This document shows positions 23,375-32,983 of a stretch of DNA of 64,000 bases, piece after piece. The stretch is from Streptomyces chartreusis NRRL 3882. Its GTDB lineage: Bacteria > Actinomycetota > Actinomycetes > Streptomycetales > Streptomycetaceae. Numbering within the stretch: the stretch's first letter is position 1; every line of letters starts with the position of its first letter. The notes below the pieces were generated by a model. It saw nothing but the letters and a program-made list of their open reading frames with translations, was not told the origin of the DNA and ran no database searches. Location of the stretch: the NCBI RefSeq assembly GCF_900236475.1, contig NZ_LT963352.1, forward strand, positions 8,403,001 through 8,467,000, given 5' to 3'. A program made the position numbers and the translations under genes.

Positions 23375-24601
23375 TCAGCCGCCGACGACGCGCAGCGACA
23401 GCCACAGCGCCGCCACGGCCGGCACGAGCGCGGCCGGTACCGCGAGCAGCCCGAGCCGGGTGAACTCCCCGACCCCGACCCGGTGCCCGTGCTGCTGCAC
23501 GATCCGCCGCCACAGCAGAGTCGCCAGCGATCCGGCGTAGGTCAGATTGGGTCCGATGTTCACGCCGAGCAGCACCGCCAGGACGGCACCGGGGCCGGCC
23601 CCTGCGGTCAGCGGCAGCAGCACCAGGACCGCCGGCAGGTTGTTGATGAGGTTCGCCAGGACGGCGGCCAGCGCGGCCACGGCCAGCAGGGTGAGCAGGC
23701 CCGAGCCGTCGGGCAGCACCCGGTGGAGCGCGTCGGCGAGCCCGTGGTCGACGACCGCGCGCACCACGACGCCGAGGGCGAGCACGAACGCCAGGAACGC
23801 CGGGGCCGCGGACCGCACCACGGTCAACGGGGTGGCCCGCCGCCGTAGCAGCGCCCGCACGGCCAGCACGAGCGCGCCGGCCAGGGCGGCCCACGCCGGT
23901 GCGATCCCGAGGGCGGACGCCACGACGAACCCGGCGAGCGTGCAACCCACGGTGACCAGGGCGAACAGGGGCAGCTCGGGAGGCCGCGCGGGGTCGGGCG
24001 AGGGGAGAGGAGCAGCCAGTTCATCGTCGAAGAACCGCCGGAACACCAGGTACTCGGCGCCGATCGCGACCAGCCAGGGCAGCGCCATCAGCGCCGCGAA
24101 CCGGGTGAAGCTCAGCCCGCTCGCCGTGAAGGCCAGCAGGTTGGTCAGGTTGGAGACCGGCAGCAGCAGCGAGGCGGTGTTCGACAGATGGGCGCACGCG
24201 TAGAGGTGCGGCCGGGCCTGGACGCCCATCCGGGTGGCCGTGGCGAGCACCACCGGTGTCAGCAGGACGACGGTGGCGTCCAGACTGAGCACGGCCGTGA
24301 TGACGGAGGCCAGCGCGAACACCGCGGTCAGCAGCCGCGCGGGACGCCCCGCCGCCCAGCGGGCCATCCACGCCCCGCACGCCGTGAACAGTCCCTCGAC
24401 GTCGCAGAAGTGGGCGAGCACCAGCACGGCCGCGAGGAAGCCGACCACGGGCCCCAGCCGCTGGATCTCCTCCCACGCGTGGTCCGGCGATATCGCGCCG
24501 ACGGCGATCGCGAGTCCGGCGGCCGGAACCGCCAGCACGGCCTCGGGCAGTCCTCGCGGACGGAGCACGGCCCAGACGAGCACGGCGGCCAGCAGCGCCA
24601 C
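23375..24601 (-). CDS. ArsB/NhaD (ion transporter superfamily) permease
   Basis: A 408-residue membrane protein with about 11-12 hydrophobic segments. VLSLDATVVLLTPVVLATA and LSNTASLLLPVSNLTNLLAF, repeated in the second half as LANLINNLPAVLVLLPL, are the inverted repeat hallmarks of the ArsB/SLC13-like superfamily. It may extrude arsenite or exchange an anion; no ars genes are nearby. GTG 24601 is the first standard start, but GGAGGA lies 7 bases before an in-frame CTG at 24631. That CTG would give the homologue-like N-terminus (M)NTPLAEALS, so the true start may be CTG. The 3' end converges on the sigma-like/ricin gene with 12 bases between. Confidence 0.82.
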   Translation of the reverse strand: MALLAAVLVWAVLRPRGLPEAVLAVPAAGLAIAVGAISPDHAWEEIQRLGPVVGFLAAVLVLAHFCDVEGLFTACGAWMARWAAGRPARLLTAVFALASVITAVLSLDATVVLLTPVVLATATRMGVQARPHLYACAHLSNTASLLLPVSNLTNLLAFTASGLSFTRFAALMALPWLVAIGAEYLVFRRFFDDELAAPLPSPDPARPPELPLFALVTVGCTLAGFVVASALGIAPAWAALAGALVLAVRALLRRRATPLTVVRSAAPAFLAFVLALGVVVRAVVDHGLADALHRVLPDGSGLLTLLAVAALAAVLANLINNLPAVLVLLPLTAGAGPGAVLAVLLGVNIGPNLTYAGSLATLLWRRIVQQHGHRVGVGEFTRLGLLAVPAALVPAVAALWLSLRVVGG

Positions 24602-24769
24602 GGACAGGGCTTCGGCGAGCGGGGTGTTCAGGGCGGAGTCCTCCGGGGCGTGATCAGGTCGTGCCCGCCCATGAAACCAGGGGCTGGTAAGAAAGCTACG
24701 AGGACCCCGTCGGCCGCACGGCCCGCCGCTGTCCGGGCGTCCGCCGCGGCAACGGGAACCCGCGGCCGT

Positions 24770-27157
24770 TCACACCTCGTCGAGCAGTGCCAGCTCCGCC
24801 CAGATCGTCTTGCCCTCGGCGGTGTGCCTGCTGCCCCACCGCTGGGTGAGCTGGGCGACCAGGAGCAGACCGCGGCCCCCCTCGTCCCAGGTCTTGGCAC
24901 GGCGCAGGTGCGGCGCCGTGTGGCTGGTGTCGGAGACCTCGCAGATCAGGGTGGACCCGTCGTGGATCAGCCGCAGCCGGATGGGCGCGGCGCCGTAGCG
25001 GATGGCGTTGGTGACCAGCTCGCTCACCACCAGTTCCGCGGTGAACGTGGCCTCGGTCAGCCCCCATTGGTCGAGCTGGTCGACGACCTGCTTGCGGATG
25101 GGGGCCACCAGCGCCGGGTCGGCCGGGATGTCCCAGGTCGCCACCTGGGAGGACGGCAGGCCGCGGGTGCGGGCCAGCAGCAGGGCCACGTCGTCGGCGG
25201 AGCCGCTCGGCGGGAGCAGCGCGTGCAGCACGCGGTCGCAGATCTCGTCCAGGGAGTCGGAGGGAGCCGACAACGCCTCGCGGAGCGTCCGGTGGCTCGC
25301 GTCGACGTCCCGCTCGCGGCTCGCGAGCAGCCCGTCGGTGTGGAACGCCAGGACGCTGCCCTCCCGCAGCTCCACCTCGGCGGACTCGAACGGCAGCCCC
25401 CCGACACCGAGCGGGGGACCGGAGGGCAGGTCGAGCTGCCGGGCCGGGCCGTCCGGCGGGACCAGCAGGGGCTGCGGGTGCCCGGCCCGGGCCAGCGTGC
25501 AGCGCCGCGACACGGGGTCGTACACCGCGTACAGACAGGTCGCGCCCACCTCGCCGGTGCCGGCGTCGACACCGGACTCCTGGGACAGCCGGACGACCAG
25601 GTCGTCGAGGTGGGTGAGCAGCTCGTCGGGGGCCAGGTCGATGTCGGCGAGGGTGCGGACGGCGGTGCGCAGCCGGCCCATGGTGGCCGAGGCCTGGATG
25701 CCGTGGCCGACGACGTCGCCGACGACCATCGCGACGCGCATCCCGGACAGCGGGATCACGTCGAACCAGTCGCCGCCCACGCCGGAGCGGGTGGCGGGCA
25801 GATAGCGGGAGGCCGCCTCCACGGCGGCCGTGCGCGGCAGTGTGCGGGGCAGCAGGCTGCGTTGCAGCGTGAGCGTCGTCTCGCGCTCGCGGGAGTAGCG
25901 GCGGGCGTTGTCGATGCAGACGGCGGCGCGGGCCGTGACCTCCTCGGCCAGCAGCACGTCGTCGGCCGTGAAGGGCTCGGGGCGCCGGAAGCGGGTGAAG
26001 ACCGCGACCCCGAGGGTCGAGCCCCTGGCCTGGAGCGGCACGGACATCGTGGAGTGGATGCCGTACTCGCGGACCCGCCGGAACCGGACCGGGTCCCAGG
26101 CGAGCCACTTCGCGAGGTCGCCGCCGTCCGCTCCGGAGGCCACGACCGCGTGGCCCAGGATGAGCGAGGCGGCCTGCGGGGAGTTCTCCGGATAGACGTC
26201 CACCTGCCCCGGCTTGGCCACGGCCTCGGGGCTGCCCGAGTTGACCGACTGGTGGGCGGCCCGGCGCAGGCTCACCGGCGGGGCCGGCGGGCCGGCCGAC
26301 TCGCCGCCGTGCTCCTGTACGTCGAGCAGGTCCACGCTGACGAAGTCGGCGAGCGCCGGGACGCACACGTCCGCCAGCTCCTGGGCCGTACGGGTGACGT
26401 CGAGGGTGGTGCCGATGCGCACGCTCGCCTCGTTGACCAGCTGGAGCCGCTCCCGGGACCGGTACTGCTCGGTGAAGTCGTGGGCCGTCACGCACACGCC
26501 CCGCACGCGCCCGGAGTCGTCGGTGAGCGGTGCGAGCCGGGCCAGCCAGGCGTGCGCCCCCCGGCTCTCGCCGCTGGCCTTCATGTACGTCTGCATGTCC
26601 TGTCGCCGGCCGGTGCTCAGCACGCGGCGCAGATTCTCCTCCAGCTCCGTGTTCTGCGGCCGGCTGCCGACGTCGGTGGGCCGCAGGCCCCGCAGCCGGT
26701 CGGCGGGCAGCCCGAGGAGGTCCGCCATGGCGTCGTTGACGCCGCGCAGCCGCAGCTCCTCGTCGAAGATCATCGTGGCGCAGGGTGACTGCGTCAGCGC
26801 CGCCCGCACCAGCGGGTCGTCCGGCAGCTCCCCATCTGGGGCCTTCGGCGGGGACACGGCGAGCCACTCGGCAGCCTCCGGGCCGTCCGGCGGTCTGCGG
26901 TGGGCGAGCACCCACACGGAGACCGTGTGTCCGTCGCGGTGACGCAGCGTGAGCGTCCCGTTCCAGCGGGAGTCGGCGGGCACGGGGGGCGCGGCCGCTC
27001 CGTCGGCCAGCAGCTCGGCGGCCGGGCGGCCCAGGACCTCGGCGGCCGGGTGGCCCAGCAGACGGTGTGCGCCCTCGCTCCACTCGGTGAGCGTGCCGTC
27101 GGCGGCGATGACGGCACGGGCGGCCACGCCATCGTCGAACGGCTGGTCCGGGCTCAT
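24770..27157 (-). CDS. PAS-GAF-SpoIIE phosphatase with C-terminal HATPase (anti-sigma-kinase-like) domain
   Basis: A 795-residue signalling protein. It has two PAS-like segments (about 15-110 and 120-240) and a GAF domain (about 255-420). The PP2C-like SpoIIE phosphatase (about 440-655) shows GVGGDWFDVIPL and VVGDVVGHGIQA. A GHKL/RsbW-type ATPase (about 670-790) shows ELVTNAIRYG and GRGLLLVAQL. This fuses both activities of a partner-switching module: dephosphorylating an anti-anti-sigma factor and binding or phosphorylating it. Streptomyces has many such proteins; the cognate anti-anti-sigma factor is not in the window. ATG 27157 follows GGAGTGG. Divergent from the GH2 gene. Confidence 0.9.
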   Translation of the reverse strand: MSPDQPFDDGVAARAVIAADGTLTEWSEGAHRLLGHPAAEVLGRPAAELLADGAAAPPVPADSRWNGTLTLRHRDGHTVSVWVLAHRRPPDGPEAAEWLAVSPPKAPDGELPDDPLVRAALTQSPCATMIFDEELRLRGVNDAMADLLGLPADRLRGLRPTDVGSRPQNTELEENLRRVLSTGRRQDMQTYMKASGESRGAHAWLARLAPLTDDSGRVRGVCVTAHDFTEQYRSRERLQLVNEASVRIGTTLDVTRTAQELADVCVPALADFVSVDLLDVQEHGGESAGPPAPPVSLRRAAHQSVNSGSPEAVAKPGQVDVYPENSPQAASLILGHAVVASGADGGDLAKWLAWDPVRFRRVREYGIHSTMSVPLQARGSTLGVAVFTRFRRPEPFTADDVLLAEEVTARAAVCIDNARRYSRERETTLTLQRSLLPRTLPRTAAVEAASRYLPATRSGVGGDWFDVIPLSGMRVAMVVGDVVGHGIQASATMGRLRTAVRTLADIDLAPDELLTHLDDLVVRLSQESGVDAGTGEVGATCLYAVYDPVSRRCTLARAGHPQPLLVPPDGPARQLDLPSGPPLGVGGLPFESAEVELREGSVLAFHTDGLLASRERDVDASHRTLREALSAPSDSLDEICDRVLHALLPPSGSADDVALLLARTRGLPSSQVATWDIPADPALVAPIRKQVVDQLDQWGLTEATFTAELVVSELVTNAIRYGAAPIRLRLIHDGSTLICEVSDTSHTAPHLRRAKTWDEGGRGLLLVAQLTQRWGSRHTAEGKTIWAELALLDEV

Positions 27158-27413
27158 CGTCGCCACTCCATACGGACACTCACAGTGATCAGGGAGGTCG
27201 CTTGAGTTCCAGACTAGTCCGTGGGCGCCCGACGTGGACCGGTAACCCCTGTGCCGCCGGTCGCGCACGGTCGGGGCGCAATTCCGGCCGATGGGATGCC
27301 CGGGACAGAACGGCGCTGCCGCACCCTTGACGGCCTTGTGTGACACCTCGACAGAATCTGTTTGTTCACGATTAGTTGTGAGTACTTCTGGGACTTGATG
27401 AGGGAGAGCCGCC

Positions 27414-30400
27414 ATGTCGGTCACGCGCAGATCGGTCCTGCTCGCCTCCGCCGCCGCGCCCGCGGCCGGAACACTGCTGGGTGTCCCGGAGGCGTGGGCC
27501 GCCGATGGGGCGCGCGGCGCGTCCGGTCGCCGCACCGTCGCGTTGCGCGACGGCTGGCGCTTCGCGCTGGTCAACCCGGGCGGGATCACCGACCCGACCG
27601 GCGACTACGCAGACGCCGCCCAGCCCGGCTACGACGACTCGCGGTGGCGGGAGGTCGCCGTCCCGCACGACTGGAGCATCGAGCAGGCCCCCACCACCGA
27701 CCACGGCACCACCAGCGGCACCGGCTTCCTCCCCGGCGGCCTCGGCTGGTACCGCCTCGCCTTCACCCTGCCGCCCGCCCTCGCCGGCAAGCGGATCTCG
27801 GTGGAGTTCGACGGTGTCTACATGGACTCCTCCGTCCACTGCAACGGCACGGAGGCCGGCCGTCACCCCTACGGCTACACCGGTTTCGCCTTCGACCTGA
27901 CCGATCTCGTGCACACCGACGGCGCCACCGAGAACGTGCTCGCGGTCGAGGTCCGGCACCGGCTCCCCAGCAGCCGCTGGTACTCGGGCAGCGGCATCTA
28001 CCGCGAGGCCCGCCTGGTGATCACCGAGCCGGTGCACGTGGCCCGCTGGGGCACCCGCGTCACCACACCCGAGATCTCCGCCGAGCGGGCCGTCGTACGG
28101 ATCGACACGTCGGTCGTCAACGCGTCGGGCGCGGACGCGGACGTCGAGGTCGTCTCCCGGATCGTCGATCCGAAGGGCCGGACGGTCGCCCGTACCGCCT
28201 CGACGGCCGCCGTCACCGACGAGCAGACCGAGACCCACGAACTCACGGTCCGGCGCCCCCAGCTCTGGGACATCGCGGCCCCGCACCGCTACACCCTGCA
28301 CACCGAACTGCGCGTCGGCGGCAGGACCACCGACACCTACCGCACGCGCTTCGGCTTCCGCACCTTCCGCTTCGACCCGGACGAGGGCTTCTTCCTCAAC
28401 GGCACCCACCACAAGCTCAAGGGCGTCGACCTCCACCACGACCTCGGCGCCCTCGGCGCCGCCGTCAGCATCGACGCCGTCCGCCGCCAGATGGAGATCA
28501 TGCGGTCCATGGGCGTCAACGCCCTGCGCACCTCCCACAACCCGCCCGCGCCGGAGGTGATCCAGGTCTGCGAGGAGCTGGGCGTCGTGATGCTGGTGGA
28601 GGCGTTCGACTGCTGGCGCACCGGAAAGAACCGGTACGACTACGGCCGGTTCTTCGACGAGTGGTGCGAGACGGACGCCACCGAGATGGTGCTGGCGGCC
28701 CGCAACTCGCCCGCCGTGCTGATGTGGTCCATCGGCAACGAGGTCCCGGACTCCACCTCCACGGCCGGCCTCGCCATGGCCGACCGGATCATCGCCGCGA
28801 TCAGGGCCGCGGACGACACCCGCCCGCTGGTCATCGGCTCCGACAAGTACCGCCGCCTGCCCGCCAAGGGCTCCGCGGCCGACCTGATGCTGGCCAAGCT
28901 GGACGGCCTCGGTCTCAACTACAACACCGCCAAGTCGGTGGACCAGCTGCACGCGGCCTACCCGCACCTCTTCCTCTTCGAGTCCGAGTCCTCCTCGGAG
29001 ACGTCGACGCGGGGCGAGTACCAGGAGCCCGAACACCTCAACACCGGCGAGAACCACACGCCCGGAAGGCGCGGAACCTCCTCCTACGACAACAACCTCG
29101 CCTCCTGGACCATGAGCGGCGAGTACGGCCACAAGAAGGACCGCGACCGCAAGTGGTTCGCCGGGCAGTTCCTGTGGTCGGGCATCGACTACATCGGCGA
29201 ACCCACGCCGTACGACGTCTTCCCGGTCAAGGCGTCCTTCTTCGGCGCGGTCGACACCGCGGGCTTCCCGAAGGACATGTACTACCTGTTCCGGAGCCAG
29301 TGGACCAGCGAGCCGATGGTCCACCTGCTGCCGATGACCTGGAACCACGCCGAGGGCGACACGGTCGAGGTCTGGGCGTACGCCAACGTCGACACCGTCG
29401 AGCTGTTCCTCAACGGACAGTCCCTGGGCGTACGGCGGTTCGACAGCAAGAAGACCGTCGACGGCCGCACGTACCTGGAGACGACCGAGGCGACCGGCGA
29501 CGACAAGACCTTCACCGACGGCCCCTATCCCGGCAGCTACACCAGCCCGAACGGCAGCGCCGGCAAGCTCCACCTGACGTGGAAGGTGCCCTGTGCGCCG
29601 GGCGAGCTGAAGGCGGTCGCGCGGCAGGACGGCAAGGTGGTCGCCACCGACGTGCTGCGCACCGCCGGCGCCCCGCACGTGATACGCCTGACACCGGACC
29701 GCACGTCCCTCGCCGCCGACGGGCGTTCTCTGGTCTTCGTGACCGCCGAGGTGGTCGACCGCCGCGGTGTGGTGGTGCCCGACGCGGAGCACCTGCTCTC
29801 CTTCGAGGTGGCGGGCGGCTCCCTCGCCGGGCTCGACAACGGCCGCCAGGAGAGCGCCGAGCGCTACCAGGCGAGCACCCGCACCGCCTTCCACGGCAAG
29901 GCCCTCGCCATCGTCCGCTCCGGCACGAAGACGGGCACGGTGAAGGTGACCGCCCGCGCCGACGGCCTGCGCACCGGCACCGCGACCGTACGCGCCACCC
30001 GGGCGGCGGACCGGGCCGAAACCGCGCCGCCCGCTTTCGCGCCGGAGCACCCGGCACCCGTCGACTACCCGCACGCGGACGCCAGTTACTCCGGACGCCC
30101 GGACACCCTGCCCGCCGCCATGCTCGACGGCGACCCGGCCACCGGCTGGTCCAACGGCTTCTTCAAGCAGGCCACGGCCCTGCTGCCCGCCTTCGACGGC
30201 GCCCGCACCGAGGACTGGGTCACGGTCGACCACGGGCGCGTCCGCGGCTTCGACCGCGTGGACGTCTCCTTCACCGTGGACGCCACCCACAGCCTGCCCG
30301 CGGCGATCGAGGTGGCGGTGTGGGGCGGCCGGGCGTGGCGGGCCGCGGAGGGCACGGCGATCGACTGGGCCACCGCCTCCGACGCCCCGACCGTGATCAC

Positions 30401-30509
30401 CTTCAAGGCCGTCCGGGGCTCCCGGATCCGGCTCACGATGACGAGCCGACACCCCGACGAGGCCCGGGGCGCCGTCCGCATCAGCCGGCTGGAGACCCCG
30501 GCCGCCTGA
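27414..30509 (+). CDS. Secreted glycoside hydrolase family 2 enzyme (beta-galactosidase-like)
   Basis: A 1031-residue Tat-exported enzyme. The twin-arginine signal VTRRSVLLASAAA with cleavage after AWA is near residue 29. Then come the GH2 sugar-binding jelly roll (about 40-210), the Ig-like domain, and the TIM barrel (about 320-600). The acid/base Glu lies in MWSIGNEVPDS and a Glu-rich nucleophile strand in LFLFESESSSE. C-terminal Ig-like domains and a galactose-binding-like domain (about 870-1030) follow. Exo-acting beta-galactosidase or related activity on plant polysaccharides is likely; exact specificity is open. GAGGGAG precedes the ATG. A strong terminator follows. Confidence 0.9.
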   Translation: MSVTRRSVLLASAAAPAAGTLLGVPEAWAADGARGASGRRTVALRDGWRFALVNPGGITDPTGDYADAAQPGYDDSRWREVAVPHDWSIEQAPTTDHGTTSGTGFLPGGLGWYRLAFTLPPALAGKRISVEFDGVYMDSSVHCNGTEAGRHPYGYTGFAFDLTDLVHTDGATENVLAVEVRHRLPSSRWYSGSGIYREARLVITEPVHVARWGTRVTTPEISAERAVVRIDTSVVNASGADADVEVVSRIVDPKGRTVARTASTAAVTDEQTETHELTVRRPQLWDIAAPHRYTLHTELRVGGRTTDTYRTRFGFRTFRFDPDEGFFLNGTHHKLKGVDLHHDLGALGAAVSIDAVRRQMEIMRSMGVNALRTSHNPPAPEVIQVCEELGVVMLVEAFDCWRTGKNRYDYGRFFDEWCETDATEMVLAARNSPAVLMWSIGNEVPDSTSTAGLAMADRIIAAIRAADDTRPLVIGSDKYRRLPAKGSAADLMLAKLDGLGLNYNTAKSVDQLHAAYPHLFLFESESSSETSTRGEYQEPEHLNTGENHTPGRRGTSSYDNNLASWTMSGEYGHKKDRDRKWFAGQFLWSGIDYIGEPTPYDVFPVKASFFGAVDTAGFPKDMYYLFRSQWTSEPMVHLLPMTWNHAEGDTVEVWAYANVDTVELFLNGQSLGVRRFDSKKTVDGRTYLETTEATGDDKTFTDGPYPGSYTSPNGSAGKLHLTWKVPCAPGELKAVARQDGKVVATDVLRTAGAPHVIRLTPDRTSLAADGRSLVFVTAEVVDRRGVVVPDAEHLLSFEVAGGSLAGLDNGRQESAERYQASTRTAFHGKALAIVRSGTKTGTVKVTARADGLRTGTATVRATRAADRAETAPPAFAPEHPAPVDYPHADASYSGRPDTLPAAMLDGDPATGWSNGFFKQATALLPAFDGARTEDWVTVDHGRVRGFDRVDVSFTVDATHSLPAAIEVAVWGGRAWRAAEGTAIDWATASDAPTVITFKAVRGSRIRLTMTSRHPDEARGAVRISRLETPAA

Positions 30510-30523
30510 GCCCTCGACCGGGG

Positions 30524-30564
30524 CGGTCCGGACGGGCGGCGAACAGCCAGTCCCGTCCGGACCG
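30524..30564 (+). terminator. Hairpin terminator after the GH2 gene
   Basis: Perfect 13-bp stem, CGGTCCGGACGGG (30524-30536) with CCCGTCCGGACCG (30552-30564), and a 15-base loop, 15 bases after the stop codon. TTGACG immediately downstream may begin the promoter of the next gene. Confidence 0.75.
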
Positions 30565-30610
30565 TTGACGGGGCGTCACATCTGCCACAACCATGGCGGG
30601 CATCCGCATC

Positions 30611-30624
30611 TGGGAGCGCTCCCA
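30611..30624. promoter_or_regulatory. Perfect CebR-box palindrome upstream of the GH9 cellulase
   Basis: TGGGAGCGCTCCCA is exactly the 14-bp consensus bound by CebR, the LacI-family repressor of cellulose/cello-oligosaccharide use in Streptomyces. It lies 40 bases before the GTG start and downstream of TTGACG at 30565, a good place to block transcription. Cellobiose or cellotriose would relieve repression. Confidence 0.9.
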
Positions 30625-30663
30625 CACCGAGCGCCACCCGCACCTCTCCAGAGGAGCCCGGAC

Positions 30664-32907
30664 GTGAAACGACGCAGAACCGCCCTGTTGTCCCTGACGG
30701 CCCTCCTGGCGACCGCGCTCACCGCGCTGCCCTCCGCGCCGGCCGGGGCCGAGGAGACCGAGCAGGTCAGGAACGGCACCTTCGACACGACCATGGACCC
30801 ATGGTGGGCCACCAGCAACGTCACCGCGGGGCTGTCCGACGGCCGGCTCTGCGCCGACGTCCCCGGCGGCACCACCAACCGCTGGGACGCCGCCGTGGGG
30901 CAGAACGACATCCCCCTCGTGAAGGGGCAGTCGTACCGCTTCTCCTTCAGCGCGACCGGCACGCCCGCCGGGCACGTGGTACGGGCGATCGTGGGCCTGT
31001 CGGTGTCGCCCTACGACACCTACCACGAGGTGACACCGCAGCTCAGCGTCTCCGGCGACACCTACTCCTACACCTTCACCTCGCCCGTCGACACCGCCCA
31101 GGGCCAGGTCGGCTTCCAGCTCGGCGGCAGCGCCGATCCGTGGCGCTTCTGCATGGACGACGTCTCCCTGCTCGGCGGGGTGGCACCGGAGCCGTACGAG
31201 CCCGACACCGGGCCCCGGGTCCGGGTCAACCAGGTCGCCTACCTGCCCGCCGGGCCGAAGAACGCCACCCTGGTCACCGACGCCACGGCGAAACTGCCCT
31301 GGGAGCTGAGGACCTCCGGCGGAGCGGTGGTCGCCCGGGGCACGACGGTGCCGCGTGGCGTCGACGCCTCCTCCGGGCAGAACGTCCACTCGATCGACTT
31401 CGGTGCCTACCGCAAGAAGGGCACGGGCCTCACGCTGGTCGCCGACGGCGAGACCAGCCGCCCCTTCGACATCGACGCCAGCGCCTACGAGCGGCTCCGC
31501 CTGGACTCGGCGAAGTACTACTACACCCAGCGCAGCGGCATCGCGATACGCGAGGACCTGCGGCCCGGCTACGGCCGCCCGGCCGGCCACGTGGGCGTGG
31601 CGCCCAACAAGGGCGACACCGCCGTGCCCTGCCAGCCCGGCGTCTGCGACTACACCCTGGACGTCAGCGGCGGCTGGTACGACGCCGGTGACCACGGCAA
31701 GTACGTCGTCAACGGCGGCATCTCCACCTGGGAGGTGCTGAGCACCCACGAACGCGCGCTGCACGCCCGCACCGGCGACGCCCGCAAGCTCGGTGACGGC
31801 ACGCTCGCCATCCCCGAGAGCGGCAACAAGGTCCCGGACATCCTCGACGAGGCCCGCTGGGAGCTGGACTTCCTGCTCAGGATGCAGGTACCCGACGGGA
31901 AGCCGCTGGCCGGCATGGCCCACCACAAGATGCACGACGAGCAGTGGACCGGACTGCCGCTGCTGCCCAGTGACGACCCGCAGAAGCGCGAACTGCACCC
32001 GCCGTCCACCGCGGCCACCCTGAACCTCGCCGCCACGGCCGCACAGGCCGCCCGCCTCTACCGGCCCTACGACAAGGCGTTCGCCGACCGGGCGCTGACG
32101 GCCGCCCGCAAGGCCTGGTCGGCGGCGCTCGCCCACCCCGACCGCCACGCCTCCGAGAGCGACGGCATCGGCGGCGGCGCCTACGCCGACAGCGATGTGA
32201 CCGACGACTTCTACTGGGCGGCGGCCGAGCTGTACCTCACCACGGGCGAAAAGCGGTTCCAGGAGTACGTCCTGAAATCGCCGGTCCACACGGCCGACAT
32301 CTTCGGCCCCATCGGCTTCGACTGGGCCCGCACGGGCGCGGCGGGACGGCTCGACCTCGCCTTGGTGCCGAACAAGCTGCCCGGCCGGGACAAGGTCCGC
32401 CAGTCCGTCATCAAGGGCGCCGACCGCTACCTGTCCACGCTGAAGGCACAGCCCTACGGCATGCCGTACGCACCGGACGGCAACAAGTACGACTGGGGCT
32501 CCAGCCACCAGGTCCTCAACAACGCCGTCGTCCTCGCCACCGCGTACGACATCACCGGCGCCTCGAAGTACCGGGACGGCGCGCTCCAGAGCATGGACTA
32601 CATCCTGGGCCGCAACGCGCTGAACATCTCCTACGTCACCGGCTACGGCGAGGTCAGCGCCCAGAACCAGCACAGCCGCTGGTACGCCCGCCAGCTCGAC
32701 CCGAACCTGCCGAACCCGCCGAAGGGCACCCTCGCCGGAGGGCCGAACTCGGGTATCCAGGACCCCTACGCACAGAGCAAACTCCAGGGCTGCGTCGGCC
32801 AGTTCTGCTACATCGACGACATCCAGTCCTGGTCGACCAACGAGCACACGATCAACTGGAACGCCGCCCTGACCCGCATGGCCGCCTTCGTGGCGGACCA
32901 GGGGTAG
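30664..32907 (+). CDS. Secreted GH9 cellulase (endoglucanase)
   Basis: 747 residues. A Sec signal peptide (VKRRRTALLSLTALLATALT, cleavage after AGA) precedes a CBM4/9-type carbohydrate-binding module (about 30-165, NGTFDTTMDPWW). A CelD-type Ig domain (about 180-265) and the GH9 catalytic domain (about 280-745) follow. Catalytic residues are seen in SGGWYDAGDHGKYV (nucleophile/base Asp) and STNEHTINWN (acid Glu). It hydrolyses beta-1,4-glucan outside the cell. GTG 30664 has GAGGAG upstream. A perfect CebR box upstream indicates repression by CebR. Confidence 0.95.
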   Translation: MKRRRTALLSLTALLATALTALPSAPAGAEETEQVRNGTFDTTMDPWWATSNVTAGLSDGRLCADVPGGTTNRWDAAVGQNDIPLVKGQSYRFSFSATGTPAGHVVRAIVGLSVSPYDTYHEVTPQLSVSGDTYSYTFTSPVDTAQGQVGFQLGGSADPWRFCMDDVSLLGGVAPEPYEPDTGPRVRVNQVAYLPAGPKNATLVTDATAKLPWELRTSGGAVVARGTTVPRGVDASSGQNVHSIDFGAYRKKGTGLTLVADGETSRPFDIDASAYERLRLDSAKYYYTQRSGIAIREDLRPGYGRPAGHVGVAPNKGDTAVPCQPGVCDYTLDVSGGWYDAGDHGKYVVNGGISTWEVLSTHERALHARTGDARKLGDGTLAIPESGNKVPDILDEARWELDFLLRMQVPDGKPLAGMAHHKMHDEQWTGLPLLPSDDPQKRELHPPSTAATLNLAATAAQAARLYRPYDKAFADRALTAARKAWSAALAHPDRHASESDGIGGGAYADSDVTDDFYWAAAELYLTTGEKRFQEYVLKSPVHTADIFGPIGFDWARTGAAGRLDLALVPNKLPGRDKVRQSVIKGADRYLSTLKAQPYGMPYAPDGNKYDWGSSHQVLNNAVVLATAYDITGASKYRDGALQSMDYILGRNALNISYVTGYGEVSAQNQHSRWYARQLDPNLPNPPKGTLAGGPNSGIQDPYAQSKLQGCVGQFCYIDDIQSWSTNEHTINWNAALTRMAAFVADQG

Positions 32908-32924
32908 GGACCGCCCGGGCGCGC

Positions 32925-32967
32925 CGGGTGCCGGGGGAGTCCGCCGACAGGACGCCTCCGGCACCCG
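32925..32967 (+). terminator. Hairpin terminator after the GH9 gene
   Basis: 10-bp stem CGGGTGCCGG (32925-32934) with CCGGCACCCG (32958-32967), extendable by GGG pairing with CCT across a wobble. It follows the cellulase stop by 18 bases and precedes the hydrolase ATG by 16. Confidence 0.65.
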
Positions 32968-32983
32968 CGCGTAACCTGGTGTC

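Noticed and set aside
27327..27357. Promoter TTGACG ... CAGAAT before the GH2 gene
   Set aside because: The spacer is 19 bases and the -10 element is poor; too weak to list.
27372..30452. 1026-codon minus-strand ORF opposite the GH2 gene
   Set aside because: Composition (Val/Gly/Glu/Asp/Arg-rich, no domain) is typical of an antisense shadow; the plus strand has signal peptide and catalytic motifs.
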